NCBI RefSeq assembly: GCF_023283845.1
Contig: NZ_JAKILC010000002.1
Location: 124,001-188,000 of the forward strand
Reading direction: 5' to 3'
DNA: 64,000 nucleotides
From: Shewanella marinintestina
Lineage (GTDB): Bacteria; Pseudomonadota; Gammaproteobacteria; Enterobacterales; Shewanellaceae
Under the pieces are notes generated by a model. The model saw only the letters and a list, made by a program, of their open reading frames with translations. It ran no database searches and was not told the DNA's origin. The translations under genes and the position numbers were made by a program. Below, piece by piece: positions 36,793-46,073 of this stretch; within the stretch, counting starts at the first letter, position 1, and every line of letters begins with the position of its first letter.

Positions 36793-37692
36793 TTAGCTTT
36801 GAATATTTACAGGGATCCCTGCTTGGCTAAGTAAAGCGTCATTAGCTTTAGAGTAATCCACTTCATCTTTACCGATAAACTCAACCACACCACGTTTCAT
36901 TTCACGAACAGTATTATCGCCACCATCAGCGGTAGATAAAGGTGAATGTACCTCTATAAGCTGACGACCATCAGGCTCAGTTGAGGTTTTAACGGTTTCA
37001 TTAATGATAGTGACCTGCTCGCCGTACTTAACTTTATCAAACAACCATTCAATATCATCTGGATTTAGGCGGATACAGCCCGCACTTACGCGCATACCAA
37101 TACCAAAATCCTTATTGGTGCCATGAATTAGGTAACTACCATCCCCATAAGAAAGCTGTATTGCAAACTTACCCAATGGATTATCTGGGCCAGCGGGAAC
37201 AACTCTAGGAAGTACCTCTCCACGTTCTTCTAAGTGCTCTTTACGAATGCTCGCAGGTGGTGTCCAACTTGGGTTAGGAATGCGTGACTTAATCTTAGTG
37301 ACCATTTCAGGTGTTTCACGACCAACCCGGCCAATACCAACCGGGAAAACATGCACTTCTTTACCGCCTTTAGGAAAGTAATATAAGCGCAGCTCTGCCA
37401 AGTTAATCACCACGCCTTTTCGCGGCACATCAGGGAGCAACATTTGCGTAGGGATCAACAAGGTCGTTCCCGGTGTTGGTAAAAATGGATCGACACCGGG
37501 ATTAGACTGCATCAATTCCAAAATACCAATATTGTATTGCTTTGAAATTGTCTGGAAATAATCGCCCTTTTGCACCACATGTTGCTGTAGCTCACCAACG
37601 AGGCGACTACCATCTTGAGCAATAGGATAAACATTAGCAAAAGATGCCAGTGGCAAAAACGCTAAGATGAACAACAGCAAATTACGCATCAT
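36793..37692 (-). CDS. L,D-transpeptidase (ErfK/YbiS/YcfS family) with LysM domain
   Basis: Forms 3-3 cross-links or links Lpp to peptidoglycan. From ATG 37692 it has 299 residues: a signal peptide (to about 21, SFAN), a LysM segment (HVVQKGDYFQTISKQYNIG), and a YkuD catalytic domain with HGTNKDFGIGMRVSAGCIRL, where the Cys is the nucleophile. A TTG at 37725 would add eleven residues; the double ATG MMRNLLL is the likelier start. It lies convergent to lpp, about 260 bases away, which supports the Lpp-linking role over pure cross-linking, by inference. Confidence 0.9.
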   Translation of the reverse strand: MMRNLLLFILAFLPLASFANVYPIAQDGSRLVGELQQHVVQKGDYFQTISKQYNIGILELMQSNPGVDPFLPTPGTTLLIPTQMLLPDVPRKGVVINLAELRLYYFPKGGKEVHVFPVGIGRVGRETPEMVTKIKSRIPNPSWTPPASIRKEHLEERGEVLPRVVPAGPDNPLGKFAIQLSYGDGSYLIHGTNKDFGIGMRVSAGCIRLNPDDIEWLFDKVKYGEQVTIINETVKTSTEPDGRQLIEVHSPLSTADGGDNTVREMKRGVVEFIGKDEVDYSKANDALLSQAGIPVNIQS

Positions 37693-37744
37693 CAGTTTTC
37701 GATTTCCATTTAGTTGAATAAGCAAAGGTTACCCCGTGCGCAAA

Positions 37745-38578
37745 TTATTTTCTAGTCATCACGTTAATAACAAAGTCGACTTCTAATGTATCGAACTGAG
37801 CGTGCTGGATATCATGTCTCACTTTGTCATTTGCTCGCCATGCATAAGGAGTCATCTCAAGCAAAGCAATCGCTTGCTCTCCAGACACGCTTACTGACAA
37901 CGATATACGTTCACTATGTAACAAGGTTAGCTCTTTCGGTAAATTGTCGCTAACAGGCTTTTCAGATAGATCTGGGTAGATAAATTCACGTATTTGCCAT
38001 AAATGTCTTGGACCAGCTGCAACCTGCAGTAACACGCCATCTTGCTTTAACACTCGGGTCAGTTCTTTACCTTTTAATTGCTTATCAATCAATGTCACTA
38101 AATCAAAGCTATCATTAGCAAAAGGTAAATGCTTAAGTGTTGATACAATGTAGGTTGGGCTACTCTCAGCTTTAGCTGCCGCGAATATCGCATTTTCAGC
38201 CTCACAAATTCCCGTTTGGCTTAATGCTAACTCTGGTTTTAACTCGGCTAAAATCCCTTTAATCGTCCGCAGGAAGTAACCATCACCACAATCATAGTCA
38301 AGTTGCGATAGTGCCTTTGCCGAGGTCACCAGTGGTAGATCTGCAATCACCTTCGCAATAGCTTGCGCTAACGGAATATAAATTCCTGACTCCAAAACAT
38401 AACGCTTAGCGCGCATCACTGCACGTGAATCCGCTTTTGGCTTTTTCGGTTGGCTAAATACCCAGTAGCCATGTTCGTTAATGTCAAAATGGTGCTTGTT
38501 TTCGCAATGTAACCCTTTTGACTCTTCATGCACCTTAAATGGTGACTGACATACAGGGCAAAGATAAATACTATTCAT
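37745..38578 (-). CDS. rlmA: 23S rRNA (guanine-N1)-methyltransferase RlmA
   Basis: Methylates G745 of 23S rRNA. The 277-residue protein has the N-terminal zinc ribbon (C7, C10, C25, H29) seen in RlmA(I), then a Rossmann methyltransferase with an atypical motif I, LDYDCGDGYFL, and the motif IV region FANDSFDLVTLIDKQLKG. Functional context is weak: it sits between the L,D-transpeptidase gene and uppP on the same strand with 50-base gaps, so they may be co-transcribed. Confidence 0.9.
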   Translation of the reverse strand: MNSIYLCPVCQSPFKVHEESKGLHCENKHHFDINEHGYWVFSQPKKPKADSRAVMRAKRYVLESGIYIPLAQAIAKVIADLPLVTSAKALSQLDYDCGDGYFLRTIKGILAELKPELALSQTGICEAENAIFAAAKAESSPTYIVSTLKHLPFANDSFDLVTLIDKQLKGKELTRVLKQDGVLLQVAAGPRHLWQIREFIYPDLSEKPVSDNLPKELTLLHSERISLSVSVSGEQAIALLEMTPYAWRANDKVRHDIQHAQFDTLEVDFVINVMTRK

Positions 38579-38628
38579 ATCGTGCTCATCATTAGCTTGA
38601 TAACTAAAACGTTAAAGGAGTGGTCTAT

Positions 38629-39429
38629 TTAAAGAAAAATAAGACCACACAACACCACACCTAATGCTAGGCGATAAATAACAAATGGTGTCATTCCCAT
38701 CTTACTAATGATCTTTAAGAAATAATGGATACAGATGTAGGCTGCTAAAAACGAAACCACAATCCCTAAGCCTAACGCTTGATAATCGATAGCTTGACCA
38801 CTTTCTAGTAAGTCCTTAGTCACCAATATTGCAGCACCGAGGCTGACAGGCACGGACATTAAAAATGAAAAGCGTGCAGCTGCCTCACGTGTTAAGCCTA
38901 ACATTAGTGCTGCTGTAATGGTCGCTCCTGAGCGAGATGTACCAGGGATCAGTGCCATAGCCTGTGCAATACCGATGATGAGAGCCTTTTTCCAACCCAC
39001 TTGAAACTCGTTAAAACCTTGGCGCTGCATTCTATCTGCCCACCAAAGTAATAAACCAAAGATAATTGTGGTAGCAGCTATGACTTCCATATTACGCAAA
39101 TGCGTAGAAATAAAATCTTTTGCAGTAAAGCCCACAATAACCGCTGGGATAGTCGCTAAGATAATCCACCAAGCTAGTTTGCTTTCTTCAGTTTGTTTAC
39201 GGCTAGCAATACTGCCAGTCCATGCGGTAAACATAGAGAATAGTTCGCGACGAAAATACATCACTACAGCTAATAGCGAACCGGTATTTACAGCAACATC
39301 AAATGATAAACCTTGATCTTCCCAGCCTAAAATTTGCGCGGGTAAAATAAGGTGTGCAGAACTAGAAATCGGTAAAAACTCGGTGAGGCCCTGAATTAGA
39401 GCCAATATAATCACCTGAAAGGTATCCAT
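38629..39429 (-). CDS. uppP: Undecaprenyl-diphosphatase
   Basis: UppP/BacA recycles undecaprenyl pyrophosphate to the monophosphate carrier in the inner membrane. The 266-residue, eight-helix protein has the two signature regions [17 protein letters not shown] and [20 protein letters not shown] with their catalytic Glu, His, Ser and Arg. Context: with rlmA and the L,D-transpeptidase gene downstream and folK upstream, it may be part of a mixed housekeeping operon 36793-40298. Confidence 0.97.
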   Translation of the reverse strand: MDTFQVIILALIQGLTEFLPISSSAHLILPAQILGWEDQGLSFDVAVNTGSLLAVVMYFRRELFSMFTAWTGSIASRKQTEESKLAWWIILATIPAVIVGFTAKDFISTHLRNMEVIAATTIIFGLLLWWADRMQRQGFNEFQVGWKKALIIGIAQAMALIPGTSRSGATITAALMLGLTREAAARFSFLMSVPVSLGAAILVTKDLLESGQAIDYQALGLGIVVSFLAAYICIHYFLKIISKMGMTPFVIYRLALGVVLCGLIFL

Positions 39430-39452
39430 AACTATCCTAAATTAATATGGGT

Positions 39453-39944
39453 TTAAGCAGACCAATTAAATTCAACTGGCCATAGGGATTGCTGTTGCTT
39501 GTCATAATTATTCCAAAGGGTTTGGTACGACTGATTAACAACAGGGTGCAGCAAAGATGGGGCGACTTCCGCTAATGGCCATAATACAAAGGCATTATAA
39601 AGAATTTCAGCCCGAGGTAGTTCTATCGGCTGCGAACTGACAATGTCGTCATACAGCAATAGATCTAAATCTAACGTTCTTGGGGCAAACTTTTTAGCGC
39701 CTTTTACTCGGCCGTGATCTTGCTCAATCTGCTTAAAGGTACTGACCACCTCAGCGATTGATAGCTCTGTTTCGGCAGCAACAACCATATTTAAAAAGTT
39801 AGTGCCGTCAAAGCCGACCGCTTCACTTTCAAATACAGACGACAGTTCCAATTGTTCAAAATGATAATCAAGATCAGTTAAAGCAGCCTTAAGGTGACGC
39901 TCTGGCTCAATATTACTGCCAAGGCTAATAAAAATCTTAGCCAT
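39453..39944 (-). CDS. folK: 2-amino-4-hydroxy-6-hydroxymethyldihydropteridine diphosphokinase
   Basis: HPPK transfers pyrophosphate from ATP to 6-hydroxymethyl-dihydropterin in folate synthesis. The 163-residue protein has the N-terminal IFISLGSNIEPERHL and the metal-binding signature FAPRTLDLDLLLYDD. The gene begins at the base after the folB stop, so the two consecutive folate enzymes are co-translated. Confidence 0.96.
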   Translation of the reverse strand: MAKIFISLGSNIEPERHLKAALTDLDYHFEQLELSSVFESEAVGFDGTNFLNMVVAAETELSIAEVVSTFKQIEQDHGRVKGAKKFAPRTLDLDLLLYDDIVSSQPIELPRAEILYNAFVLWPLAEVAPSLLHPVVNQSYQTLWNNYDKQQQSLWPVEFNWSA

Positions 39945-40298
39945 CTATGCGTGACCTCGCTCAATCTCAACACCAACCGCGGACGCTGTAGGCACTGCAC
40001 CAGGCTTCATCACTTTGACTTTAACCCAAGGCACATTAAATTCAGCCATCACATAAGTTGCGATCATTTCTGCCACAGTTTCAATCAACTCGATAGGCTT
40101 TTCGGTAATTAAAGCCGTTAATTTATTTGAGACCGTTTCATAACAAAGGGCATGTTGGTAATCATCACTAGCCGCTGCAGGACGGTTATCCCAAGCCATA
40201 TCTAAATCAATAAGCAAACTCTGGTGAATTTGCTTTTCCCACTCATAGACCCCGATTACGGTTTCAATTCTAAGCTCTCTAATCAGTACTTTATCCAT
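39945..40298 (-). CDS. folB: Dihydroneopterin aldolase
   Basis: Cleaves 7,8-dihydroneopterin to 6-hydroxymethyl-dihydropterin and glycolaldehyde. The 117-residue length, the start VLIRELRIETVIGVYEWE with its catalytic Glu, and KVMKPGAVPTASAVGVEIER near the C-terminus are typical FolB. It lies directly upstream of folK and is divergent from plsY. The common plsY-folB-folK arrangement of gammaproteobacteria is kept. Confidence 0.96.
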   Translation of the reverse strand: MDKVLIRELRIETVIGVYEWEKQIHQSLLIDLDMAWDNRPAAASDDYQHALCYETVSNKLTALITEKPIELIETVAEMIATYVMAEFNVPWVKVKVMKPGAVPTASAVGVEIERGHA

Positions 40299-40609
40299 GA
40301 TTTCTCCAAAACTCTAATCCATGACACTGAGGTCTGATAAGCTAAAACGGACAAAAGGGATATAATCCGCCGCAAAGCTAAATAATACGCTAACGCTCTT
40401 TATAACGAGACCAAAGCAAAGTAGGATAAGCCTCGCTATATAAAGATTAATAAAAAGTTGTCGCTTTTAGAGCAAGGCTGCTAATAAAGTATTTCCGACA
40501 GCATTTTATGTACTCATTATGCGTTTAATTGTTCGGTAACGAACCAAGCACAATAAGCACATTCTTTTATGTGGCGCGATAATACCCTAAGACGGATAAG
40601 GAAACCAAT
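40299..40609. promoter_or_regulatory. Divergent spacer folB/plsY
   Basis: 311 bases with no ORF of note. An AAGGAAACC ribosome site immediately precedes plsY. No clear promoter boxes or repeats recognised. Confidence 0.4.
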
Positions 40610-41221
40610 TTGACCATAACAGTACTCACCATAGTCATGATTTTGGCCGCATATTTTGCAGGCTCAATATCCAGTGCTGTTCTGGTGTGTAAAATGCGTG
40701 GCCTTCCTGATCCTCGTAGCCAAGGTTCAGGTAATCCTGGCGCCACTAACGTTTTACGTATTGGTGGTGCTAGCTCAGCCGCTTTGGTACTGTTTTTTGA
40801 TATGCTAAAAGGTGCAGCGCCAGCATATTTAGCTTTTAGGTTAGGTGTCGACCCAATCGCTCTTGGGATAATTGCTATTGCAGCCTGTCTTGGACATATT
40901 TTCCCCATATTCTTTAGCTTTAAAGGCGGTAAAGGCGTGGCAACCGCATTTGGCGCGATGGCTCCCATTGGTCCTGATTTAGCTCTTTGTTTAATGGGCT
41001 CTTGGATCGTCATCGCTTTAGTCACGCGTTATTCATCATTTGCAGCTATTTGCACCGCGTTACTTGCCCCAGTTTATACTTGGTGGCTTGACGACAGGTT
41101 CACCATTCCTGTCACCATGTTGTCAGCACTAATTGTTATTCGCCATAAAGATAACATTAAGCGCTTAATTCGCGGTGAAGAGTCTAAAGTATCGCGAAAA
41201 AAACACTCTAAAATACCGTAA
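40610..41221 (+). CDS. plsY: Acyl-phosphate:glycerol-3-phosphate acyltransferase
   Basis: PlsY makes lysophosphatidic acid from acyl-phosphate in the inner membrane. The 203-residue protein has five helices and the conserved motifs [11 protein letters not shown] and [18 protein letters not shown]. It starts at TTG 40610 with AAGGA about seven bases upstream; no ATG or GTG lies in position, so an inefficient TTG start is real here. It diverges from folB. Confidence 0.95.
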   Translation: MTITVLTIVMILAAYFAGSISSAVLVCKMRGLPDPRSQGSGNPGATNVLRIGGASSAALVLFFDMLKGAAPAYLAFRLGVDPIALGIIAIAACLGHIFPIFFSFKGGKGVATAFGAMAPIGPDLALCLMGSWIVIALVTRYSSFAAICTALLAPVYTWWLDDRFTIPVTMLSALIVIRHKDNIKRLIRGEESKVSRKKHSKIP

Positions 41222-41322
41222 AACGTTAACCTTTCACCCTAGCTACACGCGAAAATAGCTTACAGCTATTACTCAGCAGCTTTACCTAAACACAACCTTG
41301 GCAACAGCGGTTTTTAATTAGA

Positions 41323-41350
41323 TTGCTTTTTCGTTATCCCAGTCTATAAT
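41323..41350 (+). promoter_or_regulatory. Probable promoter of the 2OG-Fe dioxygenase gene
   Basis: TTGCTT (41323-41328), 16-base spacer, consensus TATAAT (41345-41350). It implies a 5' leader of about 120 bases before ATG 41476. Confidence 0.6.
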
Positions 41351-41475
41351 CGCGCCGATTCTTACTGGAGATAGATCAAACAAATATCTCCTTCTGACAC
41401 TACCTCGAATACAGTGCCTACTCAGGCCTGCCAGTACAGCTATCGTGTTTGCTCCCTTTTTCCGAGTACAAAGTT

Positions 41476-42099
41476 ATGCTTCCACAACTAAGTGAAGCTG
41501 TGATGGATACTATTGCTGATGCATTGGTTGAAACCGGCTATATCGTGCTGTCCAACACCTTGCCTGCAACTGTTTGCGAACAGTTATTACAAACCTCTAA
41601 AAATGCAACTTGGGATGATTTTCGCCCTGCAGCCATTGGCCGTGGCGGTGAGCAACAATTTGTAGAGAGTATTCGTAGCGACCAGATCCGCTGGTTAACA
41701 GAGCAACGTCCTGCCGATAAACAATATTTAGATCTAATGACTCAACTGCGCGAAGGCATGAATAAGCGCTTATTTATGGGATTATTTGATTTTGAAAGCC
41801 ACTATGCTATTTACGAGCCCGGCGCTTTTTATCAAAAGCATTCAGATGTATTGCAGGGTACCCGAAACCGTATCCTGACCTCTGTGTTATTTCTAAACCA
41901 TGACTGGCAGCCAGAGCATGCTGGTGAACTGGTAGTTTACGATAAGGCCGATAATAAGCTTGAAACCATTACGCCTGAATTTGGTAAATGGGTGGTGTTT
42001 TTAAGCGAGCACTTCCCTCATGAAGTACTGCCTACTACAGTTAATCGTTATAGCATCGCTGGCTGGTTCCGCGTCAGTAATGCTAACCATGGTTTTTAA
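41476..42099 (+). CDS. 2-oxoglutarate/Fe(II)-dependent dioxygenase family protein
   Basis: A 207-residue protein of the prolyl-4-hydroxylase-like Fe2OG fold. The iron triad is readable: His and Asp in QKHSDVLQG and the distal His in SEHFPHEVLP, followed by RYSIAGWFR with the Arg that binds 2-oxoglutarate. Small stand-alone members of this type hydroxylate protein or unknown substrates. ATG 41476 (MLPQLSEAV) is chosen; a TTG 27 bases upstream is in frame. It is monocistronic, with its own promoter and terminator. The substrate is unknown. Confidence 0.87.
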   Translation: MLPQLSEAVMDTIADALVETGYIVLSNTLPATVCEQLLQTSKNATWDDFRPAAIGRGGEQQFVESIRSDQIRWLTEQRPADKQYLDLMTQLREGMNKRLFMGLFDFESHYAIYEPGAFYQKHSDVLQGTRNRILTSVLFLNHDWQPEHAGELVVYDKADNKLETITPEFGKWVVFLSEHFPHEVLPTTVNRYSIAGWFRVSNANHGF

Positions 42100-42122
42100 C
42101 TAGTACACCTTATTCAGAATAT

Positions 42123-42148
42123 AAAACGGCGCTCTAGAGCGCCGTTTT
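42123..42148. terminator. Bidirectional terminator, perfect palindrome
   Basis: AAAACGGCGCTC-TA-GAGCGCCGTTTT at 42123-42148 lies between the convergent dioxygenase and tsaD genes. Confidence 0.9.
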
Positions 42149-42169
42149 CAAAATCTAATTGTGCAGACT

Positions 42170-43186
42170 TTAATCTACTGGCTCTAGTGTGTCTAACGGC
42201 CATCTTGGCTGTCCTTTAACCGCTAAATCTTCAGTTTGTCCAGCTTTTAAACGCTGTAGGCCCGCATAAGCAATCATCGCTCCGTTATCGGTACAAAACT
42301 CTCCACGCGGATAATAAACCTTACCACCTAAGCCTTGCATCATTTCGGCTAAAGACGAACGTAAGCGGGTGTTAGCACTAACACCGCCTGCAATCACAAG
42401 ATTCTTATAACCCGTTTGCTTAAGTGCTCGCTTACATTTAATTGCTAAAGTATCGACAACCGCTTCTTCGAATGCGCAAGCTATATTCGCGCGAGTTTGA
42501 TCATCTTTAGGCTCTGCTGCAATGGTATTTGCCGCGAATGTTTTAAGGCCTGAGAAACTCATATTTAGCCCAGGTTTATCCGTCATCGGACGAGGGAAAC
42601 GGTAACTATTTGGCACGCCTTTAGCGGCGAGTTTTGATAGTCTTGGTCCGCCTGGGTAATCAAGCCCCATAAGCTTAGCCGTTTTATCAAATGCTTCACC
42701 TGCTGCGTCATCAACAGATTCACCCAATACTTCATAACGACCAATACCTTCGACACCAACGATCATCGAGTGACCACCAGAAACTAACAAAGCAAGAAAC
42801 GGAAATGCTGGCACATCGTCTTCTAGCATTGGCGCAAGTAGATGTCCTTCCATATGGTGTACACCTATCGCTGGCTTATCCCAAGAAAAAGCTAAAGCGC
42901 GACCAACACAAGCACCTACGAGCAATGCACCAATAAGACCCGGACCTTTGGTATAAGCGATACCATCAAGATCATCAATAGTCATACCCGCATCAGCAAG
43001 TGCTTGGCGTATTAAAGGCACAATCTTGCGAACATGGTCTCGTGATGCAAGTTCTGGCACGACTCCACCATAGTCAGCATGCAATTTAACCTGACTATAA
43101 AGCGCATGCGATAGCAGGCCCTTTTCATCATCATAAACTGCAATACCTGTTTCATCACAGGATGTTTCTATACCTAAAACCCGCAT
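42170..43186 (-). CDS. tsaD: tRNA N6-threonylcarbamoyladenosine transferase TsaD
   Basis: Catalytic subunit making t6A37 in ANN-decoding tRNAs with TsaB, TsaE and TsaC. The 338-residue ASKHA-fold protein starts [20 protein letters not shown] and has the metal motif [12 protein letters not shown], the conserved SGGHSMIV, and ANTRLRSSL. The nearby tRNA-Ile(CAU) is among the ANN-decoding tRNAs. It is divergent from rpsU, as in E. coli (ygjD/rpsU). Confidence 0.97.
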   Translation of the reverse strand: MRVLGIETSCDETGIAVYDDEKGLLSHALYSQVKLHADYGGVVPELASRDHVRKIVPLIRQALADAGMTIDDLDGIAYTKGPGLIGALLVGACVGRALAFSWDKPAIGVHHMEGHLLAPMLEDDVPAFPFLALLVSGGHSMIVGVEGIGRYEVLGESVDDAAGEAFDKTAKLMGLDYPGGPRLSKLAAKGVPNSYRFPRPMTDKPGLNMSFSGLKTFAANTIAAEPKDDQTRANIACAFEEAVVDTLAIKCKRALKQTGYKNLVIAGGVSANTRLRSSLAEMMQGLGGKVYYPRGEFCTDNGAMIAYAGLQRLKAGQTEDLAVKGQPRWPLDTLEPVD

Positions 43187-43312
43187 TATTTCTCGTCTTC
43201 GGTTGACATAATTACCGCTAATTCTACCTGCTGTGCTTTAATTACTCCATAGCGCTGTTGCGGTCTGCGGATAATATCGCCGATATTGACACATTCTGAT
43301 CGCTATAAGGGG

Positions 43313-43340
43313 TTTACAAGAGGGTCTAAGTCGGTATAGA
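43313..43340 (+). promoter_or_regulatory. rpsU: Probable promoter of the rpsU operon
   Basis: TTTACA (43313-43318), 16-base spacer, TATAGA (43335-43340). A start near 43347 leaves a leader of about 68 bases before rpsU. Confidence 0.65.
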
Positions 43341-43414
43341 ATTCCGCACCATTTTTAAATTATCTGAGTCAAGTAATTGTCTCAATACAACCTACACCTA
43401 AGGGGTGATGGCGT

Positions 43415-43630
43415 ATGCCAATTATTAAAGTACGTGAAAACGAACCATTCGACGTAGCTCTACGTCGTTTCAAGCGCTCTTGTGAAAAAGCTGGTATCCT
43501 AGCTGACGTTCGCGCTCGTGAATTCTACGAGAAGCCAACTACTGCACGTAAGCGTGCTAAAGCCGCTGCAGTTAAGCGTCTTGCTAAGAAGCTTTCTCGC
43601 GAAAACGCACGTCGCGTACGTTTATACTAA
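43415..43630 (+). CDS. rpsU: 30S ribosomal protein S21
   Basis: A 71-residue, very basic protein beginning [19 protein letters not shown] and ending ARRVRLY, as in gammaproteobacterial S21, needed for translation initiation on the 30S subunit. It is the first gene of the macromolecular synthesis operon, transcribed ahead of primase and sigma-70. TAAGGGG lies before the start codon. Confidence 0.99.
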   Translation: MPIIKVRENEPFDVALRRFKRSCEKAGILADVRAREFYEKPTTARKRAKAAAVKRLAKKLSRENARRVRLY

Positions 43631-43637
43631 TCTCATT

Positions 43638-44081
43638 ATGAGCCTAGTTGATCAGCTAAAAGACCAAATGAAAGAAGCCATGCGCGCGAAAGAAAAGCTG
43701 CGTTTGGGGACTATTCGTATGGCACTAGCCGCCGTTAAGCAGGTCGAAGTGGACACCCGCGAGACTCTGACTAACGACCAAGCTATAGCGGTCTTAACCA
43801 AAATGGTAAAACAGCGTCGTGACTCTATTGCTCAATATGAAGCAGCAGGTCGTGACGAGCTAGCACAAATTGAAGCAGATGAAATTCTAGTTTTAGAAAA
43901 ATTTCTGCCTCAACCGCTTTCTGAAGAGGAAGTGATTGCGTTAGTTGATGCAAGCATCGTTGAGATGGGCGCGTCCACCATGGCGGATATGGGTAAAGTA
44001 ATGGGAGCTTTAAAACCAAAAGTTATGGGTAGAGCTGACATGGCGGCAATTGGCGCTATGATCCGTGCAAAACTTAAGTAA
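43638..44081 (+). CDS. yqeY: GatB/YqeY domain-containing protein
   Basis: A 147-residue protein (MSLVDQLKDQMKEAMRAKEK) with the helical YqeY domain also found at the C-terminus of the tRNA amidotransferase subunit GatB. Its exact role is unknown; tRNA binding is suggested by the homologous domain. It starts seven bases after the rpsU stop. In E. coli rpsU is followed directly by dnaG, whereas many other gammaproteobacteria have yqeY between them, as here. The frame is open upstream through rpsU, but the ATG at 43638 is the family start. Confidence 0.94.
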   Translation: MSLVDQLKDQMKEAMRAKEKLRLGTIRMALAAVKQVEVDTRETLTNDQAIAVLTKMVKQRRDSIAQYEAAGRDELAQIEADEILVLEKFLPQPLSEEEVIALVDASIVEMGASTMADMGKVMGALKPKVMGRADMAAIGAMIRAKLK

Positions 44082-44103
44082 CTTTAGTTTTATTGCATGA
44101 ATG

Positions 44104-44133
44104 AGCCGTGCTTCTGCGCGGCTTGTTTGTTTT
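44104..44133 (+). terminator. Internal terminator/attenuator between yqeY and dnaG
   Basis: AGCCGTGC (44104-44111), loop TTCT, GCGCGGCT (44116-44123; one T-G wobble), then TGTTTGTTTT. By position it matches the known partial terminator that lowers dnaG expression relative to rpsU in the E. coli operon. Confidence 0.7.
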
Positions 44134-44218
44134 AGAAATTCCCTAATTTTATTTTCGAAATTCCTGATTTCACGTAATTTTTGATTTCACGTAATAAAGG
44201 CGGCATTTAACAACACTA

Positions 44219-45946
44219 ATGGCGATACCTCGTGATTTTATTAATGAGCTAGTAGCTCGCACTGATATTGTCGACTTAATCGACCCTAAAGTGCCCCTGA
44301 AGAAGGCGGGTAAAAATCACTCTGCCTGTTGTCCTTTTCATAGCGAAAAATCTCCCTCTTTTACAGTTAGCAGAGACAAACAGTTTTATCATTGTTTTGG
44401 CTGCGGCGCGCACGGCAACGTTATCGACTTTGTCATGGAATATGACAGACTCGACTTTGTTGATGCCATTGAAGAACTCGCTGGACAACTGGGACTTGAA
44501 GTTCCACGGGAACAAGGCACTGGCAAACCACGCGACCAAGAACTCAGTCGCGACTTATATCAGTTAATGGAAGAAGCCAGTAACTTCTTTCAAAATCAGC
44601 TTAGACAGCACACTGACAAACAAAAAGTCCTTGATTACCTTGAGCATCGAGGCCTTTCAAAAGAAGTGGTTGAACACTTCAATATCGGTTTTGCACCCGA
44701 CGGTTGGGATGGCTTACTAAGTCGTTACCGCCAGAACCAAGATTCGCAAGATAAGCTACTCACCGCCGGTATGGTTATTGAGAATGATAGCGGTAAACGC
44801 TATGACAGATTCCGTGACCGACTCATGTTTCCTATTCGCGATAGACGCGGACGAGTCATTGGCTTTGGTGGCCGAGTTTTAGGAGAAGGTACGCCAAAGT
44901 ACTTGAATTCTCCAGAAACGCCCATATTTCATAAAGGCAATGAACTTTACGGTCTTTACGAATTAAAGCAACGCCATAAAAATCCAGAAAAAGTCTTAAT
45001 TGTTGAAGGCTATATGGACGTAGTTGCACTGGCACAATTTGACGTTGACTATGCTGTCGCTTCGCTAGGAACGTCAACCACAGCTGATCAATTCCAGCTA
45101 TTACTACGTAGTGCAAAAGAAGTCATCTGTTGTTACGACGGTGACAAAGCGGGTAAAGCCGCTGCCTGGCGAGCGTTAGAAACCGCCTTGCCTTTACTAA
45201 AGCCTGGTAATCAAGTTCGCTTTATGTTCCTCCCAGAAGGAGAGGATCCTGACTCTTTGGTTAGGAAAATAGGCAAAGATGCCTTTGAAAAGATGTATGA
45301 CGAAGCAAGTACGCTTGAGTCTTTTCTTTTTTCAAATCTTATTTTGATACACGGCACAGATGAGGGAGCTCTTGCTAAAGATGCAATCTCGTATATAGAA
45401 AAAGTACAAGATACGATTCTTCAAGATGTACTACTGAAGAACCTAGCTTACAAATTAAAGAAAAACAATGTACTCGAATTAAAACGAGACATTTTTATAA
45501 ATACGAATGCGGCTTCTAATCAAGCCAATAATAAAGCGTTGAAAGGACGTGGTACTCCATTGCGATTAGCCATTGCATTGTTGGTACAGCACCCACGTTT
45601 AGGTGAGAACTTACCTGAACAACCAGCGCTAAAACATATACAGATGGCCGGCATTGACTTGCTGACCCTTGTATTAGATTTAACTCGCGGACAAGTGATA
45701 AGCAGCGCACAACTACTTGAACAGTTTAGGGGCGATAACCAATTCAGCACCCTAAAAAAACTGACCCAATGGGATCATCAAGTGGCGGATGAAAACTTGC
45801 TTCAAAAGTTAAAGGAAACACTCGTTTGGTTAAACAACCAGTATCTTGAACAACGTTATCAAGAACTGAGTATGAAGAAGAACCTAACGAAAGAAGAGCG
45901 GTTACAGCTTAGTAAGCTAATTTCAGTGATTAAAAACAAGGCTTAA
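44219..45946 (+). CDS. dnaG: DNA primase
   Basis: Makes RNA primers for replication. The 575-residue protein has the N-terminal zinc finger (CCPFHSEKSPSF then HCFGCG), the catalytic core (FGGRVLGEGTPKYLNSPET), the TOPRIM motif VEGYMDVVAL with downstream CYDGDKAG, and a C-terminal DnaB-interaction region that is more divergent. It lies in the macromolecular synthesis operon after the internal hairpin; the ribosome site is weak, in line with low primase expression in this operon. Confidence 0.97.
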   Translation: MAIPRDFINELVARTDIVDLIDPKVPLKKAGKNHSACCPFHSEKSPSFTVSRDKQFYHCFGCGAHGNVIDFVMEYDRLDFVDAIEELAGQLGLEVPREQGTGKPRDQELSRDLYQLMEEASNFFQNQLRQHTDKQKVLDYLEHRGLSKEVVEHFNIGFAPDGWDGLLSRYRQNQDSQDKLLTAGMVIENDSGKRYDRFRDRLMFPIRDRRGRVIGFGGRVLGEGTPKYLNSPETPIFHKGNELYGLYELKQRHKNPEKVLIVEGYMDVVALAQFDVDYAVASLGTSTTADQFQLLLRSAKEVICCYDGDKAGKAAAWRALETALPLLKPGNQVRFMFLPEGEDPDSLVRKIGKDAFEKMYDEASTLESFLFSNLILIHGTDEGALAKDAISYIEKVQDTILQDVLLKNLAYKLKKNNVLELKRDIFINTNAASNQANNKALKGRGTPLRLAIALLVQHPRLGENLPEQPALKHIQMAGIDLLTLVLDLTRGQVISSAQLLEQFRGDNQFSTLKKLTQWDHQVADENLLQKLKETLVWLNNQYLEQRYQELSMKKNLTKEERLQLSKLISVIKNKA

Positions 45947-46073
45947 TTAAAAATTCAGCCTCAAAAGTAAACACTTGGACTAGCACAGACAAGCGCCGAA
46001 GGCTATAATTGACGACTTGCGTGGCTGTTTTTTGCCCGTCGTTTTAACTGTATTCCCAACTTGGATGATATCT

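Noticed and set aside
40567..41025. Minus-strand 152-codon frame antisense to plsY
   Set aside because: Mirror of the conserved plsY gene, with atypical Pro/Lys/Ala composition.
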